The notes under the pieces: model-generated | The model's input: the letters and a program-made list of their open reading frames with translations, nothing else | The model's database searches: none | Told to the model about the DNA's origin: nothing | Position numbers and translations under genes: made by a program | Origin: Chlorops oryzae | Taxonomy: Eukaryota; Arthropoda; Insecta; Diptera; Chloropidae | Direction of reading: 5' to 3' | Assembly: GCA_020466095.1 (NCBI GenBank) | Contig: CM035808.1 | Coordinates: 13,327,663-13,391,662, forward strand | DNA length: 64,000 nucleotides | In this document: positions 10,490 to 21,766 of the stretch, piece by piece | How the letters are laid out: each line of letters opens with the position of its first letter | Position numbering within the stretch: position 1 is the first letter of the stretch

Positions 10490-13400
10490 TTATTTTGCAT
10501 TATTGTTATATTTGGCCTCAAGGCTATTGCGACTCGTATTTAGTTTCATCTTATCAAATTGTGTTGATAATTTTCGTGATATGGGTTTCTCTTGTTCTGC
10601 TTCCTCGTTAACCTCATCCTCGGTGTCTAAAGTTAAGTCAACGATCTCTACAAATTCAACTATGCTTGACTTATCGTTATCGAGTTGCTTGCATATATGA
10701 CTGATATCTCGCCCCTTCACCAATTTTTTTTCTATAAGCTTATCCACGATATTCTGTTCGTCTTCCGTTATGATTTCGGCTACCAAATGGTTTCGACGGC
10801 ATTCAATTACATTGACCTCTATAGTTTTATCTGTTAAGCAGTATTTGAATTCTTTAAGTACAGCTGTCCTTTTCTCTTGAAGTCTTTTCGGTGAAGCATT
10901 CGATGATGCCAATCGCAAAGGAAGATTAATTTCTGTTGCATAAGCACTTTGTCCTTGGTAGAAACGTTTTTCCAGTTTTTTCAATTGCGTCTTTTTCAAA
11001 TTCTCCGTATTCCCGTAGTCGATGTAGTACACTTCAACGCCATCAATTGTGTTTGTATCTGATTTTGGCTCTGTTATACGTGCACGATACCAATTGCTAT
11101 CGATATCGCTCTTTGCAGCACAGAATTCTCCAACTGCACAGGATGATAACGGAGCACCTGAAAATATTTTTCAAACATATTTTAAAGTTTGGTATATATA
11201 TAAAGATTAAGGTATATATCGATACACTGCTACTTTTTTATTATATTTCGAAAGAATTTTTTATACCCGACCCACACTGTGTCGAGGATATATTTCATTT
11301 GTGCGTAGGTGACGTGTGTAACACCCAGATCCAGTCGAGATGGACCATAAAAAATGTGAGTAAAAATAATCCGTCTATCTGTCCGTCTGTCTGTATACAG
11401 TTTTCTTATCGAGCGAGTTCAAGGAGTATCAAGGAGTAAGATCAAGTTCGGGAGTGGACCCGATCGGAACATTTTTAGGGGCACCTCTAGTACTAGGGTC
11501 TGTCAAGGAAATCACAAAAATTGCTCTAAAACCAGAATTTTGTGATGTATTTGGATGAAATTAGATAGATATGTGAGGATATTTTAGGGCAGTAAATGTT
11601 ATTTCTGAAAATTGGAAAAGTTTGCGTGGGAAAAGGGCGTTTTTCGATAACTGTCTCTTAAACCTGAAACTCAAATGAGACTTCAACGAAAGATTCCATG
11701 TATGCTTCCTTTTCATGTATTAAAATACTTTAAAAAAATTTGTTTGAAAGGTCCGTTAATAAGCGTACCCTTCAGTGTTAGGGTCTGTCACAAAAATTCG
11801 AAAAACTGCCCCCAAAATCAAGGCTTTTCAATGAACTTTGGAATTTGAGTGTATACATAAGCCTCTGGTTGTATTTCAAAAAATTTGGAAAAAGGGCGGT
11901 TTTGATTAAGAAATTCAATAAAAGTCATATATGGGATCCAATATAGCCTCAAAAACCTGTAGAATACTCTGTCTTAATGTTCCTGTTCTTGGGGAGTGTT
12001 TTCAAAAGTAATCAAATATGTATTTATGTGTCGGGAATTTTATTTTCAGGCTCACTTGACTACAACACCATTACTTGTTTATATAATCGATATGAACAAA
12101 ATTTTTTATTTTCACTCACCCTCATTTTCGTAGTAGTCATACATATCATTCAGTAGAATATCCATTTTTTCTTCAATCATTTGTTGATGTACAAATATAC
12201 GTGAAGGACTTTGAATGAAGACAACACTAGCTTTAAACGTATAGGATATACGTGGATAGTGACAAATATGTAGTATAGGCTCCGCTTTAAACAATGGAAA
12301 CACAGGACGCAAAAGTATGCTACATAAAAGTTTCATATAACAGTTATAACAGTTCGTAAAATAATCAACTAAAGCAACTTACACATTGTTGTCATTCACT
12401 TCCTTAATATTAACAATGCAATATTTGCCTTCGTAATCCTTTTTAAATTGATAAACAATAAACGGATTGGAATTAAACAAACGCTCATTATCGAAGGAGC
12501 TTAATAATGGCACGTCTAAGCCTTCGATAACAATTTTAAAATTTAGAATATTTTTTATTGAAACGATCTTGGCACATATTTGCTGTCCAACAAGTAGGTC
12601 TATGTGTATATCTTGAAAAAAAAAAAAAAAAAAAAATGAAATCAAAATGCATTAATGATTAAAGAATTCAAGGAGAAATTACAGCCGATACTCACCTGGA
12701 CTAATCTCTTTAACAAAATTATTGTGTATCAGTGTCGCACAGAGCGAAATGTCATTCACCCATGCATTCACGTAATATAAATTATCGCTACGTTGCTTAT
12801 ATTCACAAATTATTTTAGCACCATTCGGCAGAAACGTATCAATGCGATCCAAAATATAGAGATGATCATAGGTTGAAACGATATTTTTTAAACTACAATA
12901 ATTTCCCATTATTGGGAAATCAGCGAAACGACATTCGACTGGCCAAATATCATCTACTGTAACCGCATACTGGATGCCGTAGTCAACGAAATGAACAGTA
13001 TATATACGACGCGTGGGATTGCAATCTATGATACGTGCACGACAGAACATATTATTGTCGCGACGACGCGCTATAATATATGAGCCTGATTTGAGCAGAA
13101 GCTGCAGCAAAGGCTTATCCTTATAGAAACTTTGGATATCACGCATAAGATTCGAAAAATCCGCTTCACGCGATTTACGATATGTGAAAAATTGATGTGG
13201 AGAGCTCCACCAGCAAATGGTGACTTCTTCTGTTGATGGTATTGAAAGTTCATCTTGTGGAAATGCATAGTCCAATGTTGTGTATTCGATCTTAGTTGCA
13301 CATTTCCAATAGCAGCACTAATTTTAACGACTTTTCCAACACCATTATCTGAGTTTATAGATTCACGTTCAGATCGTGAGTTATCATCTTTGGCATATTC

Positions 13401-16400
13401 TGAGAGCGTGGTGAGTTATCATCTTTGGCTATATTCTGAGAGCGTGGTGAGTTTTCTGTATTAGCCTCGTTTTGCTTTTGGCATCTAATAGTAATGAAAA
13501 AGAACGAAAAATCTTAGTTTAAACTTCAAAGTGTTTAGTCCAAAAGAAAAATTTGTATAATTATACAAAAATTTTGAGAAAAGAAGGAGAACAATTTCAA
13601 TAATGGAGAGTACATTTGAAATTATTTCAAAAAAATGGTCAATAATTTTGTTTTTCATACATCTGCGCTTAATATTGCCTATGGGATTCATCTATTAATT
13701 TAAGATAAAGACTCTCAATCTGCCAGAAATTCTATACGCTTTACGAAGCTTTTCCTAAACATGACCATGTACATGTACTGAAATTTTACTCTGACATTAA
13801 ACGAACGACGCGATTTTGCATGTGAATCTTCTGCTAGCATTTCAAATTGTGTTGTCGCCAAACCATTATTATTTAGGTCGTTATCTTCGAAGGCTTTCAG
13901 ACAACAGTGAACGGCCTGAATTGGCAATTTCAAGTGTTTTTCAGCAATGGTGCTAAGCATGTTCTTTGTTACTGTTCGCTCAAAACCATAATCGACATAT
14001 CGTACCATTATATGTTCATCTTTGGCGTGTAACACTTCGGCACGATACCAATCGGAATCGGTTTTAACCATGTATGCTTGACCAATCTCTAACTGTTCTG
14101 GAACAATCTGATTAGAGTTGTAGTAGGTAAACATATCATCCATCAACAGCTCGAATTCATTCATGTTGTCAACGTTCTGCACAAAGAAACTACGCGGGGT
14201 ATCGATGAAACGTATCTCAACAATGTCATTGCTCGTCAATGATCCTGCCTTTGGATATGTGCAGTGGGGCTTTTTAGTTTTTCTTAACACATCCAAAATG
14301 TTTTTATTCTTTAAAAAAGAGGAATAAAAAGTCTCGTTACCGTAGGCATTAAAGCAAAAGGAAACCAAATGGAAGAGAGTGAAGAGAATTTTCAACTTAC
14401 TTGAATGTGTAGCTCACAGTACTGCAAAATCTGTGGTCCTTCCGCTTGAATTACCTTCAATTTACATGTTTGACTAAGAACCATATCTTCGAATTTCTTT
14501 TTTAAACTATCACCAATAGGCTCGATGGACTTTAGACCAGCTAAAGCAAACGGAAATGCGAAGGCACGTTGGTCCATTAATTTAGATGGCATCTCATAAA
14601 GATCGCTCTTTTTAATTCGGTCGAAATTTCCATAATCCATAAACAGTACTTCGGACTCATTTGCTTCAGAATTTATTATAAGCGCTCTATATAACTGACC
14701 ATCTTCTGAATAACGTGCGATGCATGCCATTCCAGGGGTTAAATCTTTACTTATATTTCGCAAACTTATGCGTTCGATTTCATTCGTCATTTCGGTGATT
14801 TGATGTTGCGCACTCAACAATTGGACTGAGAAAAGATAAGGACCGCTTTCCACAGCACTGACCAAGACATCATAACTGCATCCGACACGGAATCGGTGAA
14901 TTTTGTTGGCAGAGCATCTATTTGCGGCTTTTGTGAGTGGCGTCATGGGCTGATGCAGTTGCATTTGCTTATTTGTTTGGAGAATATTTGGATTTCAAGA
15001 AAAGATATTCAATATATCATTAGTGATTTATTTGCTTTTATGGGGACGAAATTGTGATTATAAATCAGAGCTTTGAAATTTAATATAAATCTTCCAATTT
15101 ATATCAAAAATAAAAGCAGTTTATAAGGTTGTCGTTTAAAAAACATTAGAGAAGTAAATAAGTTCTTGGTTTATTCTAGATTAGGTTAGGTTGCAGAGGC
15201 CGCCCACTCAAAGGTGAGCGCTTGAGCTTTGTGTGGTTTATTCTGATTGAAATATAAAATAATATCTATCGAATCAATAGATTTAAAAAAAAAAAATTTC
15301 ATCAACTACAGGATAATATTGATATAAAATATTTATAATTTTAAAAGTCATTGAATTGATGGATTACATTTCGAATCACTTACCACTATCCTGTTAGTTA
15401 TGTCAAATGACTGTTTTTCTTCTTGCAGCAACTGTTCACGAAGAAATCGTTTATGTTCCTCTTGTTGAAGTTTGTGCATGATAGTTTTAGCCTCATCCAG
15501 AGGAGACGTAACGTTCGAACCACCGTTGTACCTCAAAATATTCGAATTTGGCGTTTGGCTGTGTCGTTTTATTTTAAAATTATTTTTATGTTTCGGTGTA
15601 TCATTGTTGTTGTGATTGTTTCGGTTAGTCATATTTGAAGATATTGTTGTATCATTCATTCCATGATCTCGAAGAACTTTCAGAAAATTATCACGTTGCA
15701 GCTTTAAATCTATCGGAGAACCGATCTTTCGTTGGGTTATCAAAAATGTAGCTAAATCCCATCCCTTCCATTGCAGTTTTATAAATTTTTTACCTTCAAT
15801 CTGTACGAATGGAAGGTTTAATAGAAAAAATAAACCAAATATTGTGTGGTCTGAATAGGTATAAAGAATAATTACCTCGGTTTCAACATTTATTCTGACG
15901 TTTTGCCTTGCGATTAATCGCAGTATATCCTCCAATTGGAACGATGTGAATCCAGCAAACAGTCCCAACAATATAAACTCGGAGCCAAGAGCAGGCAGTC
16001 CCACGAGATTATGATTTAAAGGAGCAATTAGTAGCTGCAAAATCATAATCAATTTCAAGAATTCAAGAATTAAAATTATTCTTTGGCTCACTTCTTCGCA
16101 TTCTACTATCTTCCTGTAGCCCATATCTATAAAATCGACCTCAACCAACAGAATGATCTGTGGCGGCTGCGTCTCAATCAAACGCGTCACACGAGCTCGA
16201 AGAAGCTCAGACTCTCCCAATGACGTTACACGATTCATCCGTTTTGCCAAGTATATACGGCCAACGGTCAAATGTTCTTTTTTCTCCGCAATCGACCAGT
16301 AGTTGTGAATTTCTTTGCATGAAGGAAGCAAAACTTCCTTCAAGCGTTGTGCAAAATCATGAATAGGATCCAATTGACCACAGATCTTTAGATGAAGTTC

Positions 16401-16526
16401 GAATGTAATATGTTTCAAAATCTAAGTATGTATGTATATAAAATGGAATATTACCTTCAAGTAAGGCCCGATTGCACTAACGTGTGTGACCCACAGATTT
16501 TGTTCTTTTTGGTTTTCCTGTTCCAT
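10490..16526 (-). CDS. Multi-Tudor-domain protein (RNF17/qin-like, piRNA pathway), ten exons
   Basis: Exons (minus): 16526-16455, 16421-16092, 16034-15876, 15800-15384, 14967-14401, 14308-13745, about 13290-12696, 12611-12383, 12319-12120 and 11157-10490. Phases agree throughout, giving about 1,266 residues. There are five extended Tudor modules; their core motifs are FIDMGY, FMDYGN, YVDYGF, FVDYGI and YIDYGN. Only modules 2 and 5 keep the canonical DYGN used to bind symmetrically dimethylated Arg of Piwi proteins; module 1 is degenerate. A low-complexity, Gln/Asn/Lys-rich linker follows module 1. Five tandem Tudors recall RNF17/qin, germline granule proteins of the piRNA pathway, but no RING or B-box is present here. 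Alternatives are other multi-Tudor germline proteins. The chosen ATG has an in-frame TAG two codons upstream and DRE-like promoter motifs 130-170 bp upstream. The start of exon 7 is uncertain: 13317 is an alternative, and a frame-disrupted tandem repeat lies just upstream. Confidence 0.82.
11261..12080 (+). mobile_element. DINE-like element, copy D, in a Tudor intron
   Basis: Begins TTTTTTATACCCGACCCACAC and ends CACCATTACTTGTTT, the same framework of ends as the DINE-like copies at 714, 17787 and 29538. It has a short CCGTCTATCTGTCCGTCTG run in between. The interior is different from the other copies. It lies in the intron between exons 9 and 10 of the Tudor gene, in antisense orientation to that gene, and contributes most of its length. 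Confidence 0.55.
13317..13744 (-). other. Tudor intron 6 and possible extra linker exon
   Basis: Between the last base of exon 6 (13745) and the Tudor-4 exon there is a plausible acceptor (CTATTAG) ending at 13485. It is followed by sequence with coding character (CQKQNEANTENSPRSQN). That frame is broken inside a tandem repeat (13376-13446) and by a later stop, so I did not include it in the protein. Either it is a decayed linker exon or it carries a sequence error. Confidence 0.4.
13376..13446 (-). repeat. 36-bp tandem duplication with a 1-nt deletion
   Basis: Two adjacent copies: 13411-13446 is 36 nt and 13376-13410 is 35 nt, identical apart from one missing base (GGCTATATT versus GGCATATT on the plus strand). 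On the minus strand the 36-nt unit encodes the 12-residue repeat NSPRSQNIAKDD; the 35-nt copy shifts the frame. Confidence 0.85.
14968..15383. other. Tudor intron 4
   Basis: Intron bounded by a GTAAGT donor at 15383 and an AATAAG acceptor ending at 14968. The only recognisable sequence is a short TTAGGTTAGG-containing stretch near 15180, a dispersed motif in fly DNA. The outer end of the inverted duplication lies in here, near 15320. Confidence 0.5.
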
Positions 16527-17001
16527 TGGCTACTGCTTTTTTGATGTAGAATGAAGTGAAAATGTGACACGAATCAAATGAAATAAAATATTTGAAAGAT
16601 GTCGACCAACCTTCACCGGTTACACCAGAGCTAGATATTACAATCGAAAGCATAATCGATAACATCATGATTTTACTTCAAAAACATCGAATATATCGAT
16701 GTCTCAGAAGTGTCCAACTTGGTTCGACGGCTGTGTTGGCAGTCGAAACGAATACGAAACAAGTTGTGCTAACAATATGCAACTTCTCTTTGATGTTTCG
16801 TGTACGGAAACATTAGAGAGTTTTTGTTCCGCAACGCAATAAAAACCTCTGTGTTGCGTCGTGCGAACCATACCTAACGCTAATTACTACGCAATTAATT
16901 TTGTAAGCGTCTGACCGCGCATTTACTACACGAAGATTATGCACATCGTCCGTCAAAAGTGTTTCGTTCGGCGCATTACGTCATAAATAAGCAACTGGTT
17001 G
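15320..17001 (-). repeat. Left arm of a large inverted duplication
   Basis: Read in reverse complement this segment matches 20640-21830. It contains the Tudor gene's promoter region, exon 1, intron 1, exon 2, intron 2 and part of exon 3, then (after a gap in the other arm) the end of exon 4 and its donor. In exons 1-2 I see only an isolated synonymous difference (CGG versus CGC for one Arg). The 57-nt intron 2 differs at two positions. Homology stops at about 17001 on the inner side, in CAACTGGTTG. Confidence 0.9.
16640..16710 (-). promoter_or_regulatory. Candidate promoter of the Tudor gene with DRE-like motifs
   Basis: Two 7-of-8 matches to the DREF site TATCGATA: TATCGATT on the minus strand (16654-16661) and TATCGATG on the plus strand (16694-16701). 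They are 130-175 bp upstream of the ATG. Paired DRE-like sites are common in Drosophila promoters of housekeeping and germline genes. The transcription start itself was not identified. Both motifs are preserved in the other arm (20940-20987). Confidence 0.45.
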
Positions 17002-17786
17002 GGCTTAGGGCAAGAAGTTTTTATAATCGAAAACCAATGAGGTTAAATAAAATGTCAGATTCCTCTACTGGAATATATTATGGAGGATAGAATAGAAAAT
17101 GTTAGTACAAACTTGCGCTTTGGTAGACATATCCCTGTAATACCCAGTATTCAGTAGCAGGTCTGGCTGCTATAGTCATAGTGGGCTAAATGGGTATCGC
17201 AATAATCAAAAAATATAAATTTTTGCAATCGCTTTGTATAGAGAAAAGAAATGCACACAGATTATTATAACTCAAATTGCATCACGAAACATCTAGGGTT
17301 ACATCATCATCGACCAATTCGCGGAGAAGCAGTAGTATTTTGCCATATTTGTATTACTCCTAACCAACTTTGACTCACAAGATGTCATTCTGAGTCCCGA
17401 AGTAACGCACACAATAGTTTTATGATTTAAACTCTTCATAAAACTAATTTTATACATAAAGAAATTCAATTCAAAATGATATTATTATTTTAGGCTTAGG
17501 TACTTACTAATAATGAAAAAAAAATTGATTTTGCGAATTCGATCGAATAGATTAAAGAAATCTGAGGTCTGGGCAATGCTTGTATTTATTGTTACGTGCT
17601 GAGCGCACTGATTGTGCATCAATTCTAAAGCAAAGTAGCATATATTTTGCTATAAAGACAACAACAATATTTTATTAGTTCCTCATTTTGGTTTTCTCTT
17701 CTTCTCTTACAAAAAAAATTTTTTTTATGCTTCATCTCTAATTTTTACCAAATATGTTTATATAAGTTTTTGCCTGCAGCTCATTA
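17002..17786. other. Palindrome spacer, first part
   Basis: Unique AT-rich sequence inside the inverted duplication. No exon, RNA gene or known repeat recognised. Confidence 0.4.
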
Positions 17787-18680
17787 ATTATACCTTTTCC
17801 GAAGGAAAGGGTATATTAAGTTTGGCTCGGAGTATGTAACATACCAAAGGAGTAGCGATAGATATAGACATATATATATATTCTTGATCAGGGTGACAAG
17901 AGGAATCGATCTAGCCATGTCTGTCTGTCTGTCTGTCTGTCGGTCACACTTTAGTTTTTCGTAATTAACTCCTAAGCCATAAAAGAATTCACATTGAAAG
18001 TAGGCATGGACTTGAACCAGGTAAATGTCCGTAAAACTGCATACAAATTTTTTCCGTAGTACCTTCTTGGGTCGTGGGAAGTGGTTCAGAAGTTTCAAAA
18101 ATCACGATTTTTAACGTTTTTCGTGGATAACTTTTTTACTATACATCCCAGCTTATTGAAATTTGGTGTGTGTATAGCTACCATGTAGACTTAAGCTTTC
18201 GCTGAAAAAAAATTGCAACATCGCTATATTTATGGTCATCATCCTACACATTAGAGAAAAACACTCTTTCTCTTATTCTCATATCTGTATACAAAATTGA
18301 TTTTTTTTGCTTCTTCCGATTGTGTATTTTGCCGCCAAATAAAGTCGTCACATAAGGTTAAAATTTGACCATGACCACCATTCGCGAAATTTGCAAAAAT
18401 TTGATTTTCACTATTTAGAATTGAGGATTTCGCAGCTAAACAAAATGTCCTCTAACGGTTAAAATATGACCATGACCACCATCCGCGAAAATTTTGTGCT
18501 TAATAATAATCTCGAGTTTTAGAAGCTAAATCGAAGTACAGATAAGGTATAAATAGATATCCAAGCTAAAACAACGAAAACGGCAGGAATTTTTGTTAAG
18601 GTAATGTTTTAACATATTTCAGGCTGAGGAAAAGGTATGTGTGCAATCGGCTTTGCCTATGTAAACTTCTTTACTTGTTT
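17787..18680 (+). mobile_element. DINE-1/Helentron-like element, copy C
   Basis: Begins TTATACCTTTTCCGAAGG, includes TATATATATTCTTGATCAGG, CGATCTAGCCATGTCTGTC and a (TCTG)n run, and ends CGGCTTTGCC ... TTCTTTACTTGTTT. This copy has the 5' block most like Drosophila INE-1. The interior carries two internal repeats of a TGACCATGACCACCAT block (about 18370 and 18465). Non-coding. It lies in the spacer of the inverted duplication. Confidence 0.75.
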
Positions 18681-19382
18681 TTATTTCATTTTTGACTTTT
18701 CAGCGAAAAATGCACACAGGGAAAATATTTGGATAATAAGAAAGAGAATCACTTGTTTTTGTTTTTCTTTGTTGGCATGATTTAAGATGTACTGAGTAGT
18801 AGCGGTACGAAAAGCATTTGATGGACGAAAGTTTTCTAGTTTTACACCAAGTGTAGCTATATAGGAATTTTCATTTTATGTTAGTTTTTGTGTGTATTTT
18901 TAGCAAAAATTTCTGAAAAAATGTGATAAGAATTACCTTAATTGATGAACGCTTACAATATTAAACGTTCCTATATTTTTAACAGCCCTTTTTTCGTTTA
19001 AAAAATGTGGCTTCCTCCCACTAAGATCCAAGTGGTCCTTCTGTAATAATTTTCGATTTAGTTTTGTTCCAGGAAAAACCATAAGTGATCACTAAGATTC
19101 TTAGCGGGACGCGGGGAGCGCCTGGAGAATCACCTAATTGAAGATTCCTTCTGGTCTTTCCATGTTTTGGCGTCAATATTACTTGAACGAATTTTGCTTT
19201 CCATCGGAGGAATTAATATAAAAGCATAACGAAGAGATGTGTTCCATGCAAATTATTGAAAAATCTAATTTTTATATTGTTTCTTTTCTTTTTATAACCG
19301 AAAAGTCACTCTTAGACGATCCTTCTTAATTCTCATGAGAAAATCGACTGAGTGCCTCTGTTTTTAGTCTTCAGGTCGCATG
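18681..19382. other. Palindrome spacer, middle part
   Basis: AT-rich, no coding exon seen. A G/C-richer patch at about 19100-19130 (TTAGCGGGACGCGGGGAGCG) was not identified. Confidence 0.35.
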
Positions 19383-19390
19383 CTGGTACC

Positions 19391-19734
19391 CAGCGGCGGA
19401 TTAGAGTATAATGAGGCCCGGGGCTTATATAGTGATGGGCCCCCTGATGCTCTATTTGGCGCAGTTTTTTTAAATAAGGAATAACTGCTAAAGTCAATTT
19501 AAGTTCAAGATGAGTTATTAGTACAATATAAATTCTTTCAAAGGAATGAACAATAGGATAAACAGTTCATATAGTTTAATTTTTTATTTCAATAATTTTT
19601 AAGCTTTAAAGCGATTTTACTCGAAAAATATTTTTAGAATTATTTTGATGATATTTTATTTGGACGCTCGGGGCCCGTTGCCAGTTGGGGCCCGGGGCTA
19701 TAGCCCCAGCTAGCCCTACCCTAATCCGGCACTG
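19391..19734. mobile_element. hAT-Tip100-type MITE with perfect 8-bp target duplication
   Basis: Terminal inverted repeats: left CAGCGGCGGATTAGAGTA and right, in reverse complement, CAGTGCCGGATTAGGGTA. Subterminal GGGGCCCGGGGC and GGCCCGGGGC blocks are typical of Tip100-like elements. The element is bounded by CTGGTACC at 19383-19390 and again at 19735-19742, an exact 8-bp target-site duplication, the hallmark of hAT transposition. 344 bp, no coding capacity. It sits in the palindrome spacer. Confidence 0.9.
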
Positions 19735-19909
19735 CTGGTACCACGCGATATTGGGGACTCAGCTAAAAGCTCAGCTTACTCAAAAAAACTCTTATCTCTC
19801 TTCTATTTTTCACACAGCGAGTTTTCGTGTATCCGTTGCACTTGTGTGATATTGAAATTGTATATTTTTTCTCTTTTGTTTTGAGTTCTATCCCAGTAAG
19901 CCTTTCGTT

Positions 19910-20027
19910 ACCGAAGCCATATTCGCTCAAATAAATTCGCAAATTTGCTTGCAAGCCATACATGGTCAAATATGCTCTGCTTGCAAGCAAATTTGCAAAT
20001 TTATTTGAGCGTATATGGCTTCGGTTA
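19910..20027. repeat. Near-perfect hairpin
   Basis: Arms of about 46 bp (19910-19955 and 19979-20027) are near-perfect reverse complements; both contain TTTGCTTGCAAG or its complement and the CGAAGCCATAT block. The loop is about 23 bp. It may be a foldback MITE, or a hairpin RNA if transcribed. No other copy was found in the window. Confidence 0.75.
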
Positions 20028-20496
20028 GACTGAAGTAATTTAAGTCGACTCAAGCTGTCAACTTCAAAGTAGCAATATTTTTGAAAAAATAACCGTGTTT
20101 TAAAAATATTAAAACGTTCCTATGTTCTTGGTCGTTTTGGGATTACTTTCATTTTAAATATTTACAAACGGTCTTGAAGCATTATATTACTATAAGCAAT
20201 AGTATTTATGCTGGATTCCTGTCATTTTTGCATAATAATAATACAATATTTTACTGAACTATTTTTAATTGCATTTTGCAAGCTTCTCCTGTCGCTCCTG
20301 CGCTATTGGAGATCATGAATAACTATTTTAAATGTCAGTAAAATTTTTTTTTAGAATTCAGTAGAAATTTACTGGAACTGAAAAATGAATTGCAATATTT
20401 GTAAAAAATTACTTTTACTGGTAATGAACAATGTCAATCTATGGACGTTTTCAACAAACCAAATATTTTGAAAAGCAAGAAGTAGCATGAGCATTT

Positions 20497-20638
20497 AAGT
20501 TGCCGTTCATATAAAGCGCAAAGTAGGTTTGATGGCGAGGGACGTGAGTAAATGTGGTATGGGAACGTTTTTCTCTCTTTGCCGTGCGTCCTTAGCCCTC
20601 AAATCAACTTTGTCGTCGCCTAATATGAACGGCAACGT
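20497..20638. repeat. Short MITE next to the palindrome arm
   Basis: GTTGCCGTTCATAT at 20499 is matched in reverse complement at 20623-20636. Weaker similarity continues inward (both ends have a CAAAGT..GTTTGA-like block). About 140 bp, ending where the right arm of the inverted duplication begins, so it may mark the breakpoint. Confidence 0.55.
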
Positions 20639-20935
20639 GACTTTGCAACCAGCAGTTTATTTATGACGTAATGCGCCGAACGAAACACTTTTGACGGACG
20701 ATGTGCATAATCTTCGTGTAGTAAATGCGCGGTCAGACGCTAACAAAATTAATTGCGTAGTTATTAGTTCGTTGGTATGGTTCGCACGACGCAACAAGAG
20801 GGGTTTTATTGCGTTGCGGAACAAAAATCTCTCTATGTTTCCGTACACGAAACATCAAAGAGAAGTTGCAATTGTTGCACAACTTGTTTCGTATTCGTTT
20901 GACTGCCAACACAGCCTCGAACCTGTGGACACTCT

Positions 20936-20990
20936 GAGACATCGATATATTCGATGTTTTTGAAGTAAAATCATGATGTTATCGATTATG
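20936..20990 (+). promoter_or_regulatory. Duplicated DRE-like promoter motifs
   Basis: CATCGATA (20940-20947) and TATCGATT (20980-20987) repeat the motifs of 16654-16701 in inverted order, about 120-170 bp upstream of the duplicated ATG at 21109. The truncated copy therefore has its own candidate promoter. Confidence 0.4.
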
Positions 20991-21108
20991 CTTTCGATTG
21001 TGTTCTAGCTCTGGTGTAACGGTGGTTGGTCGACATCTTTCAAATATTTTATTTCATTTGACTCGTGTCACATTTTCACTTCATTCTACATTAAAAAAGC
21101 AGTAGCCA

Positions 21109-21766
21109 ATGGAACAGGAAAACCAAAAAGAACAAAATCTGTGGGTCACACACGTTAGTGCAATCGGGCCTTACTTGAAGGTAATATTCCATTTTATATA
21201 CATACATACTTAGATTTTGAAACATATTACATTCGAACTTCATCTAAAGATCTGTGGTCAATTGGATCCTATTCATGATTTTGCACAACGCTTGAAGGAA
21301 GTTTTGCTTCCTTCATGCAAAGAAATTCACAACTACTGGTCGATTGCGGAGAAAAAAGAACATTTGACCGTTGGCCGTATATACTTGGCAAAACGCATGA
21401 ATCGTGTAACGTCATTGGGAGAGTCTGAGCTTCTTCGAGCTCGTGTGACGCGTTTGATTGAGACGCAGCCGCCACAGATCATTCTGTTGGTTGAGGTCGA
21501 TTTTATAGATATGGGCTACAGGAAGATAGTAGAATGCGAAGAAGTGAGCCAAAGAATAATTTTAATTCTTGAAATCTTGAAATTGATTATGATTTTTCAG
21601 CTACTAATTGCTCCTTTAAATCATAATCTCGTAGGACTGCCTGCTCTTGGCTCCGAGTTTATATTGTTGGGACTGTTTGCTGGATTCACATCGTTCCAAT
21701 TGGAGGATATACTGCGATTAATCGCACGGCAAACCGTCATTTTACATAACTAACAGGACAGTGGTA
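21109..21766 (+). pseudogene. Truncated inverted copy of the Tudor gene 5' end
   Basis: Exon 1 (21109-21180), exon 2 (21214-21543) and exon 3 from 21601 are preserved with the same splice sites as the parent (GTAATA, CTTAG, GTGAGC, TTCAG). The reading frame stays open until a TAA at 21751-21753, just past the deletion join (RQTVILHN), so it could encode about 185 residues covering only the degenerate first Tudor module. It lacks the other four modules. The lack of stops or frameshifts and its near-identity to the parent point to a recent duplication or ongoing gene conversion. It is called a pseudogene because most of the protein is missing; a short expressed isoform is possible. Confidence 0.75.

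Noticed and set aside
10936..11439. 167-codon plus-strand frame
   Set aside because: Antisense of Tudor exon 10 running into a DINE-like element.
15175..15192. TTAGGTTAGG as telomere-type repeat
   Set aside because: Only two units, and flies lack TTAGG telomeres; this motif is scattered in fly DNA.
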